Positions 1-6,328 of a stretch of 10,592 nt of DNA are shown in pieces. The notes beneath the pieces were generated by a model. The model worked only from the letters and a program-made list of their open reading frames with translations. It was not told the DNA's origin and made no database searches. Every line of letters begins with the position of its first letter. Positions within the stretch are counted from its first letter, which is position 1. The translations under genes were made by a program, and so were the position numbers. This DNA comes from Duncaniella sp. GTDB lineage: Bacteria; Bacteroidota; Bacteroidia; Bacteroidales; Muribaculaceae. The DNA lies in contig JAIDJD010000175.1 of NCBI GenBank assembly GCA_029052375.1, positions 4,068 to 14,659 of the forward strand. Direction: 5' to 3'.

Positions 1-49
1 TTTCTACACCGTTATCATGGTCGGCCGCGCCTTATTGTTTAAGAGACAG
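1..49 (+). other. Probable Illumina Nextera i5/Read 1 adapter remnant (not genomic)
   Basis: Read on the plus strand, this stretch follows the layout of a Nextera i5-side adapter as I remember it. Bases 3-9 (TCTACAC) match the end of the P5 segment. Bases 10-17 (CGTTATCA) fill the 8-base index slot. Bases 18-29 match TCGTCGGCAGCG at 10 of 12 positions. Bases 30-49 match the rest of the Read 1 adapter and the Tn5 mosaic end at about 16 of 21 positions, with one base missing, and the last ten (TAAGAGACAG, 40-49) are exact. The insert would begin at base 50. The order, spacing and orientation fit read-through at a contig end with late-cycle sequencing errors. The reading frame also loses family-like sequence exactly at this junction. 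The inference rests on recalled adapter sequences and was not checked against raw reads. Confidence 0.85.
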
Positions 50-312
50 CCGCAGCACATCTGGATGGTCTGGCCGGAGGTACACTCGGCCACAACCTGA
101 ATCTTGGACGAGTAGATGTCTGTGGTGAGGAAGAGGCTGGGGTCGTAGGTGAGCATCTTCATGCCGCCTCCGAGTTCCTGCACCTTGATGTCAGAGAAGT
201 AGACGGTAGAGCCCGGGGTGATCTTCTGGTCGCCCATATAGAATGTGAGCTCTCGGGCGCTGACAGTGCCTCCGAGAAGGGCGATGAGGAGTAATGCGTA
301 GAGTTGCTTCAT
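4..312 (-). CDS. Small secreted protein of Bacteroidales, 3' end lost at the window edge
   Basis: The frame reads 102 codons to a TAG at bases 4-6, but only about the first 88 codons (bases 50-312) look native. The remainder is read from the probable adapter at 1-49, so the true C-terminus and stop are missing. Residues 1-19 form a signal peptide (Lys at position 3, a Leu/Ala-rich core, VSA then Arg), so the product should be exported. The mature part (ELTFYMGDQKITPGSTVYF) is rich in predicted beta strand and runs to IQMCCG at 83-88 with a Cys-Cys pair. It resembles short secreted Bacteroidales proteins of unknown function whose conserved cysteine/glycine segment continues well past this point; that resemblance is from memory. 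The gene lies 59 bases after the Omp28-type gene and is probably the last visible gene of the operon starting at 3401. No function can be assigned. Confidence 0.7.
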   Translation of the reverse strand: MKQLYALLLIALLGGTVSARELTFYMGDQKITPGSTVYFSDIKVQELGGGMKMLTYDPSLFLTTDIYSSKIQVVAECTSGQTIQMCCGCLLNNKARPTMITV

Positions 313-371
313 ATGCGGATGATTTTTGTTGGTTTCGTGTCCGGTGATTTGAATATAACGTCCGGGGAGGC

Positions 372-1199
372 TCAGTTGTTCAGCGCCACCCTTGCGGCGG
401 TGGCCTGGAGCACACCCTCGCTCTCAGTCTCGACAAAGGCGACAACGGAGAGGTTTGAGGTGTCCCACCGCTCGGTGGCGGTGTTGCGGACGGCCTGGCT
501 GTAGGTCAGAGTCTGCGGCTCGCGCATGGTGAGCGACACGGGCGTGCCGTCCACGCCGTCTACGGCACAGCGGTAGACATTGTCGTGTATGTAGTCCGGG
601 ATGAGGCCCTGGCCGTTGGAGAGCTGATAGGCTGTGATGCCGCTCTCCACCACCCATACGTGGAGGGTGCCCGAGACATTCTCCTGAGGGTCGAGCGTCA
701 CGCTGACGGCTATCTCGCCGGGAGCGTCGGGGAGGATGTCGGCCTCGACCTCCACGCCGAGGCGAGAGGGCTCTGAGAGCTGGCGGCGCACGGCGTCGGC
801 CCATGCGTCGGCCTCGAGCGTGCCTCCGGTGCGGTTCACGACGCCGGTGGGATATGCCGTGATGCCCCAGCGTGCGGCCATCGCGTCGCCCTCGGGCTGT
901 GCGAGGCCGATGAAGTCGGGATACTTGGTCAGCTCTGTCTTGACGGAGAAGTGTCCGGCGTGGATAGAGACGGGGATGATGTTCTCGGGATACTGGGCCG
1001 CGAGGCGGTCGAGCACCTCGTGGGCGGCGGGACAGTTGACGCAGTTCTGGCCGGTGAAGTCCTCGATGAGGACGGTGCGGGCCACCTCGACGGGCTTTGT
1101 GGGTATGAAGCGGTCATACTCTTCCACTCCGCCGCAGGATGTCATGGCGGACCCGAAGGCGATGATGGCTGAGAATATGGAGAGAATCTGATTCTTCAT
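372..1199 (-). CDS. Omp28-related outer-membrane lipoprotein with thioredoxin-like CxxC motif
   Basis: A 275-residue exported protein. Residues 1-21 form a lipoprotein signal peptide, with a hydrophobic core and then MTS before Cys22, the predicted lipidation site followed by two glycines. After a short linker, LIEDFTGQNCVNCPAAHE (44-61) carries the CxxC pair Cys53/Cys56. GITAYPTGVV (112-121) supplies a Tyr-Pro117-Thr segment at the place of the thioredoxin cis-proline. The C-terminal half (about 130-275) looks like a beta-rich domain. This arrangement is typical of the Omp28 family of Bacteroidetes. Family knowledge places these proteins at the outer membrane, but a defined reaction is not established; a redox or thiol role is inferred from the CxxC and cis-proline. 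The start lies 10 bases after the DUF6029-like gene, so the two are almost certainly co-transcribed. Confidence 0.88.
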   Translation of the reverse strand: MKNQILSIFSAIIAFGSAMTSCGGVEEYDRFIPTKPVEVARTVLIEDFTGQNCVNCPAAHEVLDRLAAQYPENIIPVSIHAGHFSVKTELTKYPDFIGLAQPEGDAMAARWGITAYPTGVVNRTGGTLEADAWADAVRRQLSEPSRLGVEVEADILPDAPGEIAVSVTLDPQENVSGTLHVWVVESGITAYQLSNGQGLIPDYIHDNVYRCAVDGVDGTPVSLTMREPQTLTYSQAVRNTATERWDTSNLSVVAFVETESEGVLQATAARVALNN

Positions 1200-1209
1200 C
1201 TTTTACGCT

Positions 1210-2883
1210 TTAGAAATTGTAGGTATAGGCCATGCGGAAGCCTCTCGTGGCCTGGACATAGCGGCAGACTCCGCCCGAACAGTCAAAGCCTGCGCGGGTG
1301 CGCCCGTAGCTGAGCTGGAGACGGTTGGAGCGGTAGTTGCCTGCGAGGCCGAACATATAGTAGTGTGTGCCCTCGCCGCCGCAGTTCCACATATCCGAGG
1401 CGGTCACCATCAGATAGGGGGCCACCGAGAGCTCGAGCAGGCCGTAGGCCCAGTCTTTCCGGTCCTGGCGGGTGTGGAGATACTGGAGCTCGTTGCGGAG
1501 GGTGAAGCGGTTGTCGATGCGCCACTTGGTGTCGAGCACAAAGATGTTGGAGCGGACCTTGCCGCCCTTGCCTTCTATCACGGTGCGGTTGCTCATCTGG
1601 TTCATGTAGAGGAACGTCATCGAGAGCGAGCGCGAGATTTTCTTGTCGACGGTCAGGTTGATGTCATGGTAGAAGTGCTCGCCCATGCCGAAGACCGAGG
1701 GGTGGAAGCCGTCGGTGCCCGAGAGGTCGTTGACGGTGTTGGAGTACCGGCCCATGTGGTCGAGCCCGCGGATATACGAGCCGTTGAGCTTGATTTTGGT
1801 GCCGTACTTGCCTCCGAGGGGTGTCTTGCGGGGGATGGTGTATGCGGCCGTGGCCTGGAAGGCCCACTCGCCCGGAGCCGCCTGGGTGGCATAGGGGTAG
1901 AGGGCCGGCAGCGAGTATGTGTGCTGGAAGGTGAAGGCGGGCATATTGTTGAGGAAGGCCGACGAGCCCGAGTTCATCCTCAGCGAGCGGAAGGCCATGT
2001 TCTCCGAGCGCTTGGCCTGGGCCTGTATGCTGAGGCCCTTGCGCGAGTAGGTGGCCGAGAGCATGGCCGCCGTGCCCTTGCCGTAGCTGTAGTCGTTGTC
2101 GAACGAGGGGTCCTGGCCCTTCCAGGCAAACTCGCCCAGAATGCTGACGTTCCCCTTGGACCACTGTGTGCGCAGGTCCCACGCCCCTACGGTGTGGGGC
2201 AGGTTGAGGCGCTGGTCGTGGCCGGGACGCATTATGGTCTGGTCGTCCTCGTGCTTGAGCACGTAGGAGGCGCCTATCATCCAGCTGACGCCGCGCGAGG
2301 CTATGCTCTTGGAGAGCTGCTCGAAGTTGAGCTCGGCATTGGCGCCGTAGACCTGGGCAGACTTCTTCCAGTCCCAGTAGCGGCGCTGGAGGCCGCCGAG
2401 CAGGGTGAGGTTGAGGCCGGGGACGCCTGTGTATTTGAGGCGGCCGCCGCGTATCGAGTTGTCTATGCCGAGCGAGCGCTCCTGATAGGTGCGCAGGATG
2501 AATCCGCTGCCAAACTGCTCGTAGAAGTCGCCTGCGGTGAGCTCAAACCCCTTGTAGCGTCCCTTGACATATATGTTGGGGACGCCCCAGCCCTTGAAGT
2601 CGGGCTCGTAGCCGGGCAGGGGCCAGCGCATGAACTCCACTCTGGCGCCGGCGTCGACGTAGCGCGAGATCATGTTGAGGTCGGCGTACGAGTTGAAGAG
2701 TATCTTCTGATTGTATTTCTCTGTGCCGATGGCGTCGTCCTCCTCGGGGAAGAGGCCGTCAAACTGCACGGCGCCGTGGAAGGCCGCGCCGTTCTCGCCC
2801 CCGACAGTGAAGGCCGAGGCGGGCACGGCGGCCGAGAGCGCCAGAGCGGACGCCAGAGCTATGGAGCTGAACTTTCTGAGCAT
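1210..2883 (-). CDS. DUF6029-like outer-membrane beta-barrel protein
   Basis: A 557-residue protein with a signal peptide (residues 1-24, ending PASA before Phe25). The mature chain has regular alternation of polar and aromatic/hydrophobic residues, many Tyr, Trp, Gly and Arg, and ends in MAYTYNF with a terminal Phe. These are hallmarks of an outer-membrane barrel whose last strand is read by the Bam machinery. It resembles the Bacteroidales family DUF6029, including segments such as GDFYEQFGSGFILRTYQER (118-136) and the nearby SIRGGRLKYTG. The length fits a large barrel of many strands; I see no plug or TonB box. The substrate is unknown. It lies 29 bases after the TlpA-like gene and 10 bases before the Omp28-type gene, so it is probably the membrane component of that operon. 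The barrel call is firm; the DUF6029 name is from memory. Confidence 0.85.
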   Translation of the reverse strand: MLRKFSSIALASALALSAAVPASAFTVGGENGAAFHGAVQFDGLFPEEDDAIGTEKYNQKILFNSYADLNMISRYVDAGARVEFMRWPLPGYEPDFKGWGVPNIYVKGRYKGFELTAGDFYEQFGSGFILRTYQERSLGIDNSIRGGRLKYTGVPGLNLTLLGGLQRRYWDWKKSAQVYGANAELNFEQLSKSIASRGVSWMIGASYVLKHEDDQTIMRPGHDQRLNLPHTVGAWDLRTQWSKGNVSILGEFAWKGQDPSFDNDYSYGKGTAAMLSATYSRKGLSIQAQAKRSENMAFRSLRMNSGSSAFLNNMPAFTFQHTYSLPALYPYATQAAPGEWAFQATAAYTIPRKTPLGGKYGTKIKLNGSYIRGLDHMGRYSNTVNDLSGTDGFHPSVFGMGEHFYHDINLTVDKKISRSLSMTFLYMNQMSNRTVIEGKGGKVRSNIFVLDTKWRIDNRFTLRNELQYLHTRQDRKDWAYGLLELSVAPYLMVTASDMWNCGGEGTHYYMFGLAGNYRSNRLQLSYGRTRAGFDCSGGVCRYVQATRGFRMAYTYNF

Positions 2884-2912
2884 CTATGGTAGGGGATAGG
2901 GGGGTCTTGGAT

Positions 2913-3401
2913 TTATTCTGCCTTGAGCGAGCGTATCTTGCGTATCACCTCGTCTTCCGAGCCGTCGGTGTAGCCCGAGTGAGAGAGCACGATGTTGCCC
3001 TTGCCGTCCACCACGAGCATATGGGGCACGCTCTGGATGCCGAGCGAGCGGAAGAAGTCCTGGTTGGAGTCGAGAAGCACCTCGTAGTCCCATCCCTCGG
3101 CGTCGACAAGAGGCTTGACCTTCGAGACGTTCTGGGCCTCGTCGATGGAGACGATATACATCTTCATGCCTGTCTCGTCCTGCCAGTCGGGATAGACCTC
3201 GGATATGGCCTTGAGCTCGCGCATACAGGGCTTGCACCATGTGGCGAAGAAGCTGATGGCAAAGGGTTTGCCGTCGTTGGAGAGGGCCGCGGTGTCTACG
3301 GTTTTGCCTGTCAGGTCCTTGACCGGAACCGAAGGCAGCTGGGCTGAGGCGCTGAAAGCAGCGGCTATCGCTATCGCAAGCGCTGTGATTGAGCGTAACA
3401 T
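2913..3401 (-). CDS. TlpA-like periplasmic thioredoxin-fold disulfide reductase
   Basis: A 162-residue protein with a signal peptide (1-20, SASA before Gln21), so it should act in the periplasm. The rest is a single thioredoxin-like domain of the TlpA/ResA type. It opens with PVKDLTGKTVDTAAL (26-40), has the active site FATWCKPCMREL with Cys56 and Cys59 (WCxPC form), and GIQSVPHMLVVD with the cis-proline at 126. No extra domain is present, unlike larger Bacteroidetes TlpA proteins with an N-terminal DUF4369. Family members transfer electrons to disulfides of exported proteins. The target here is not shown; a plausible but unproven partner is the CxxC-bearing Omp28-type lipoprotein of the same operon. 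It is the first gene behind the promoter at 3427-3457, with a leader of about 20 bases. The start is chosen because it opens the signal peptide. Confidence 0.92.
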   Translation of the reverse strand: MLRSITALAIAIAAAFSASAQLPSVPVKDLTGKTVDTAALSNDGKPFAISFFATWCKPCMRELKAISEVYPDWQDETGMKMYIVSIDEAQNVSKVKPLVDAEGWDYEVLLDSNQDFFRSLGIQSVPHMLVVDGKGNIVLSHSGYTDGSEDEVIRKIRSLKAE

Positions 3402-3426
3402 AGGGGTATTTGGTTAGAATAATGCG

Positions 3427-3457
3427 CAAAATTACATAAAAATGCTCAAAAAACGAA
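3427..3457 (-). promoter_or_regulatory. Predicted Bacteroidetes promoter of the tlpA-like/DUF6029/omp28 operon
   Basis: On the minus strand, a -7 box TAATTTTG (3434-3427) matches the TAnnTTTG consensus exactly. Nineteen bases upstream lies TTCG (3457-3454), one mismatch from the -33 element TTTG. Transcription should start near 3420, giving a leader of about 20 bases before the ATG at 3401. The AT-rich stretch around it contrasts with the GC-rich neighbours. No operator-like repeat was recognised. Confidence 0.6.
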
Positions 3458-3493
3458 CTGTTTGCTATGAAAATTTATGGCTTCGGCCCTGTG

Positions 3494-3531
3494 CCGCCCC
3501 CCGGAGGCTCCGAGGCCGGAGGGCAAGGCGG
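3494..3531. other. GC-rich imperfect hairpin in the intergenic gap
   Basis: Arms CCGCC (3494-3498) and GGCGG (3527-3531) pair. Inside them, CCCCGG (3499-3504) pairs with CCGG-GG (3516-3522, bulged A at 3520), closing an 11-base loop. A small palindrome, GTATGC/GCATAC (3531-3544), follows directly. The hairpin sits in the gap 3402-3614 between the tlpA-like gene and the GH3 stop, outside the predicted tlpA-like transcript. Its strand and role are unknown; it may be part of a non-coding RNA or of the GH3 3' untranslated region. Confidence 0.4.
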
Positions 3532-3550
3532 TATGCAGGCATACGAAATC

Positions 3551-3592
3551 GGCCAGGCCGTGTACCGGAGAGGTACACGGCCTGGCCTTTTT
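3551..3592 (+). terminator. Strong 16-bp stem with T-run, oriented for plus-strand transcription
   Basis: GGCCAGGCCGTGTACC (3551-3566) and its perfect reverse complement (3572-3587) form a 16-bp stem with a 5-base loop. Five T's follow at 3588-3592 on the plus strand. On the minus strand the stem is followed only by GATTTCG, so the classical U-tract faces the plus strand. It lies 28 bases beyond the GH3 stop and may still act as the 3' end of that gene or as a two-way barrier. No plus-strand gene is visible upstream. The structure is certain from the sequence; which strand it serves is not. Confidence 0.7.
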
Positions 3593-3614
3593 ATGTGTCG
3601 GTCTCAGCCGCGGG

Positions 3615-6137
3615 TCAGAGGGTCACGCTGGTCTTGACGCCGCCCTTCGAGGAGGGGGCGAGGGTGAGGCCGTAGGTGCCGGGACGGGTGGAGAGACGCT
3701 GGGTCTTGTGGTCGAAGGTGGCGAAGTCCACGGGGGTGAGGGTGAACTCTACCGTGCGGGTCTCGCCCTTGGGGATGGAGACGCGGCGGAATCCGCGGAG
3801 GTTCTTGACGGGCCCTGTGGGGTCTGCGTCAGAGGAGACGTAGAGTTGCACCACCTCGTCGCCGTCCATCGCTCCGGTGTTGGAGACGGGGATGGAGACG
3901 CGCACATTCTGGCCCTCGCGGGCCACCGAGGGCTTGCCGTAGCTGAATGTGGTGTAGCTGAGACCGTGGCCGAAGGGGTAGAGGGGCTCGCCCTTGAAGA
4001 AGCGGTAGGTGCGGCCGTCCATGGAGTAGTCTTCGAAGTCGGGAAGCTGGGCGTCCGAGGCATAGAAGGTGACGGGGAGGCGTCCGGCGGGGTTGTAGTC
4101 GCCGAAGAGCACCTCGGCCACAGCCTGGCCGCCGGCCTGGCCGGGATACCATGCCTGGAGGATGGCCGAGCATATAGAGTCTTCGGGCGCGAGGGCCACG
4201 GCCGAGCCCGAGCAGTTGACAAACACCACCTTCTTGCCGGCGTCGACAGCCTTCCTGACCATCTGGCGCTGGACAGAGGGGAGCTCTATGGTCTCGCGGT
4301 CGCCGCCGCGGAATCCGGGCACGGAGACCTTCATCTCCTCGCCCTCGAGCTTGGGCGAGATGCCGCCGGCAAAGATGACGACGTCGGCGTCGGCAAAGTC
4401 TATCACCTCGCGCGAGGGGGCCAGAACGTCAAACTTGAGCGTGGCCTCGCCCTCGTAGTGGCGGAAGTCGAGAGCTATCTCTACGGGGACGCCCTTCTTG
4501 CCCCGGAACATATAGCTGCCTGTGTGGGCGTTGCGGCCGCCGGGCTCGCGGCGTATCACCTCGCGTCCGTCCACGGTGACAACCTCGCGGCCCTTGGCGC
4601 CCTTGAGGTCGATGATATAGTCGCCGTCCTCGGAGGGGACAAAGCGTCCTGTGTAGCGGGCCGAGAAGTCTTCGAGGGCCACGCCGGGCGCGAAGACGGT
4701 GGCGCCGCCGGTGTCGAAGCTGAGGGGGAGGGTATAGGCGGCCTCGGCCGCGGGGGCGGAGGCGCCTGCCTCGCCGTTCCAGTAGGTGGCCTTCATGCCG
4801 CCGTCAAAGAGGTTGAAGACAGAGACCTTGTCCGAGCTGACCACGTGGTCGCACCCGCGGATATATCGGGCGTCGGGGGCATACTCGCGGATGCCGTCGA
4901 GGATGGTGGTGGTGAAGGATGGGAATCCGTTGTAGTTGCCCCACTGCATGGCCGAGTCGGCGGCGTTGGGGCCCATCACAAGCACCTTGAGCCTCTTGTT
5001 CTTGTCCAGGGGGAGGATGCCGTCGTTCTTGAGCAGGGTCATCGACTTGCGGGCCATGTCGAGGGCTATGCGGCGGTGTTCGGGGGTGTCTACGGTGGTC
5101 TCGGGGGTGAGGTTGTCCCAGGGTGTGGCGGCCGAGTCTATCTCGCCCAGGCGGAAGCGCTCTGTCAGCACCCTGAGCAGGGCCTGGTCTATGTATTTCT
5201 CGTCTATGAGGCCCTGGTCGTAGGCCTTGCGGAGTGTCTTGAAGAGGGGGCCGCACTCGAGGTCGGTGCCAGACATCACGGCGTCGGCTCCGGCCTCGGG
5301 CTCTGAGGCGTGGGTGTGGTGGCCCCAGTCGACAACGAAGTCGCGCATGGCCCAGCAGTCGGTGACGATGACGCGGTCATAGCCCCACTCGTCGCGGAGT
5401 ATCTGTGTGAGGAGCTTCTTGTTGGAACAGCAGGGCTCGCCCTCGTAGCGGTTGTAGGCACACATCACCTGGGCCACGCCCGAGTCTACGAGCACCTTGA
5501 ACGACGGGAGGTATGTCTCCCAGAGGTCGCGGGGGTCGATGTTCTTGGCGTCGAAGGTGTGGCGGTTCCACTCGGGGCCGCTGTGCACGGCAAAGTGCTT
5601 GGCTCCGGCGAGGGTCTTCATGTAGGGCGCGTCCTTGGGGCCCTGCAGTCCCTCGACCACGGCCACACCCATCCTCTGTGTCAGGTAGGGGTCTTCGCCG
5701 TATGTCTCCTGGCCGCGTCCCCAGCGGGGGTCGCGGAATATGTTGATGTTGGGGGTCCAGAACGCCAGGCCCTCGTAGCGCCTGATGCCTCCGCGCTTGC
5801 GGAATCCGTTGAACTTCGCACGGGCCTCGTCGCTCACCATCTCGAAGGCCTCTCCTACGGCGTCGTCGTCAAAGGTGGCGGCCATGCCTATGGCCTGGGG
5901 GAGCACGGTGGCTGTGCCTGCGCGGGCCACGCCGTGGAGAGCTTCGCTCCACCAGTTGAACTGAGGCACACCGAGGCGCTCTATGGCAGGCGAGGCGTCC
6001 ATCATGAGTGAGATTTTCTCGTCGAGGGTCATGCGGTCTATGAGGGCCTGGGCCTTCTCGCGGCTCGCATCTGCACCCTGGGCCGCCGCTCCGAGCCCGA
6101 GGAGGGCGCCAAGCAGCATCAGTGACAGTTTTTTCAT
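3615..6137 (-). CDS. Exported glycoside hydrolase family 3 enzyme with PA14 insert (beta-glucosidase/beta-xylosidase type)
   Basis: An 840-residue exported enzyme expected to release terminal beta-linked sugars from oligosaccharides. Residues 1-19 are a signal peptide with no lipobox cysteine, so a soluble periplasmic location is likely. Domains in order: the GH3 N-terminal barrel (about 30-335) with NWWSEALHGVAR (61-72), Lys180-His181 and VTDCWA carrying the predicted nucleophile Asp260; the alpha/beta sandwich (about 365-690) with the acid/base candidate in GGISPKLEGEE (591-601); a PA14-like insert splitting it (about 435-575); and a fibronectin III-like C-terminal domain (about 735-830). 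WWSEALHGVAR and the long insert resemble xylan- or glucan-active GH3 enzymes; the exact sugar cannot be told. No SusC/SusD genes are adjacent. The ATG at 6137 is chosen because it begins the signal peptide; an in-frame ATG at 6182 lies inside the predicted -7 box. Confidence 0.94.
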   Translation of the reverse strand: MKKLSLMLLGALLGLGAAAQGADASREKAQALIDRMTLDEKISLMMDASPAIERLGVPQFNWWSEALHGVARAGTATVLPQAIGMAATFDDDAVGEAFEMVSDEARAKFNGFRKRGGIRRYEGLAFWTPNINIFRDPRWGRGQETYGEDPYLTQRMGVAVVEGLQGPKDAPYMKTLAGAKHFAVHSGPEWNRHTFDAKNIDPRDLWETYLPSFKVLVDSGVAQVMCAYNRYEGEPCCSNKKLLTQILRDEWGYDRVIVTDCWAMRDFVVDWGHHTHASEPEAGADAVMSGTDLECGPLFKTLRKAYDQGLIDEKYIDQALLRVLTERFRLGEIDSAATPWDNLTPETTVDTPEHRRIALDMARKSMTLLKNDGILPLDKNKRLKVLVMGPNAADSAMQWGNYNGFPSFTTTILDGIREYAPDARYIRGCDHVVSSDKVSVFNLFDGGMKATYWNGEAGASAPAAEAAYTLPLSFDTGGATVFAPGVALEDFSARYTGRFVPSEDGDYIIDLKGAKGREVVTVDGREVIRREPGGRNAHTGSYMFRGKKGVPVEIALDFRHYEGEATLKFDVLAPSREVIDFADADVVIFAGGISPKLEGEEMKVSVPGFRGGDRETIELPSVQRQMVRKAVDAGKKVVFVNCSGSAVALAPEDSICSAILQAWYPGQAGGQAVAEVLFGDYNPAGRLPVTFYASDAQLPDFEDYSMDGRTYRFFKGEPLYPFGHGLSYTTFSYGKPSVAREGQNVRVSIPVSNTGAMDGDEVVQLYVSSDADPTGPVKNLRGFRRVSIPKGETRTVEFTLTPVDFATFDHKTQRLSTRPGTYGLTLAPSSKGGVKTSVTL

Positions 6138-6179
6138 GGAGTCAGTCAGAGGTTTTTGGGGGTTAGTGTATCTGCAACA

Positions 6180-6211
6180 CAAAGATAATGCTAAAATCTC
6201 TAATTTTCAAA
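6180..6211 (-). promoter_or_regulatory. Predicted consensus promoter of the GH3 gene
   Basis: On the minus strand, TTTG (6211-6208) is followed after 20 bases by TATCTTTG (6187-6180). Both match the Bacteroidetes housekeeping promoter elements (TTTG, TAnnTTTG) without mismatch. Transcription should begin about 6173, leaving a leader of some 36 bases before the ATG at 6137. The promoter lies just past the asd terminator, so the GH3 gene is an independent unit. Confidence 0.72.
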
Positions 6212-6221
6212 AATATTCATC

Positions 6222-6278
6222 AAAAAAACATCATATCAGGAGCGGCATTGCAATAGTTGCCGCGCTCGGGATATGATG
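6222..6278 (-). terminator. Rho-independent terminator after asd
   Basis: On the minus strand, CATCATATC (6278-6270) pairs with GATATGATG (6237-6229). An inner GCGGCA/TGCCGC stem (6258-6263 with 6242-6247) extends the hairpin across an internal loop. Seven T's follow directly (6228-6222). It lies about 50 bases past the asd stop and ends that transcript before the GH3 promoter. A second short hairpin, CGGCGCGA/TCGCGCCG with a 4-base loop, lies nearer the stop at 6293-6312. Confidence 0.75.
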
Positions 6279-6328
6279 TCTTTCGTTATGGCCGGCGCGA
6301 TTTGTCGCGCCGCTGTATCATCCTTGCC

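Noticed and set aside
313..371. A possible separate promoter for the small secreted protein gene
   Set aside because: The best -7-like string (TATATTCA on the minus strand) has two mismatches and no paired -33 element.
304..504. A 66-codon plus-strand frame over the Omp28-type gene's 3' end
   Set aside because: It overlaps two well-supported minus-strand genes and shows no coding character of its own.
1363..2892. A 509-codon plus-strand frame antisense to the DUF6029-like gene
   Set aside because: No motif, signal peptide or promoter. The minus-strand frame has a clear signal peptide and barrel pattern.
3442..3675. A 77-codon plus-strand frame in the gap after the GH3 gene
   Set aside because: It crosses both hairpins and overlaps the GH3 3' end. 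The translation is Arg/Pro-rich and non-descript.
3477..5306. A 609-codon plus-strand frame antisense to the GH3 gene
   Set aside because: Same codon-bias effect. The translation is Val/Gly/Ala/Glu-rich without motifs, and the frame runs straight through the terminator-like stem.
6138..6182. A longer GH3 start at 6182
   Set aside because: That ATG falls inside the predicted -7 box, so it could not be on the mRNA, and it would place 15 residues before a good signal peptide.
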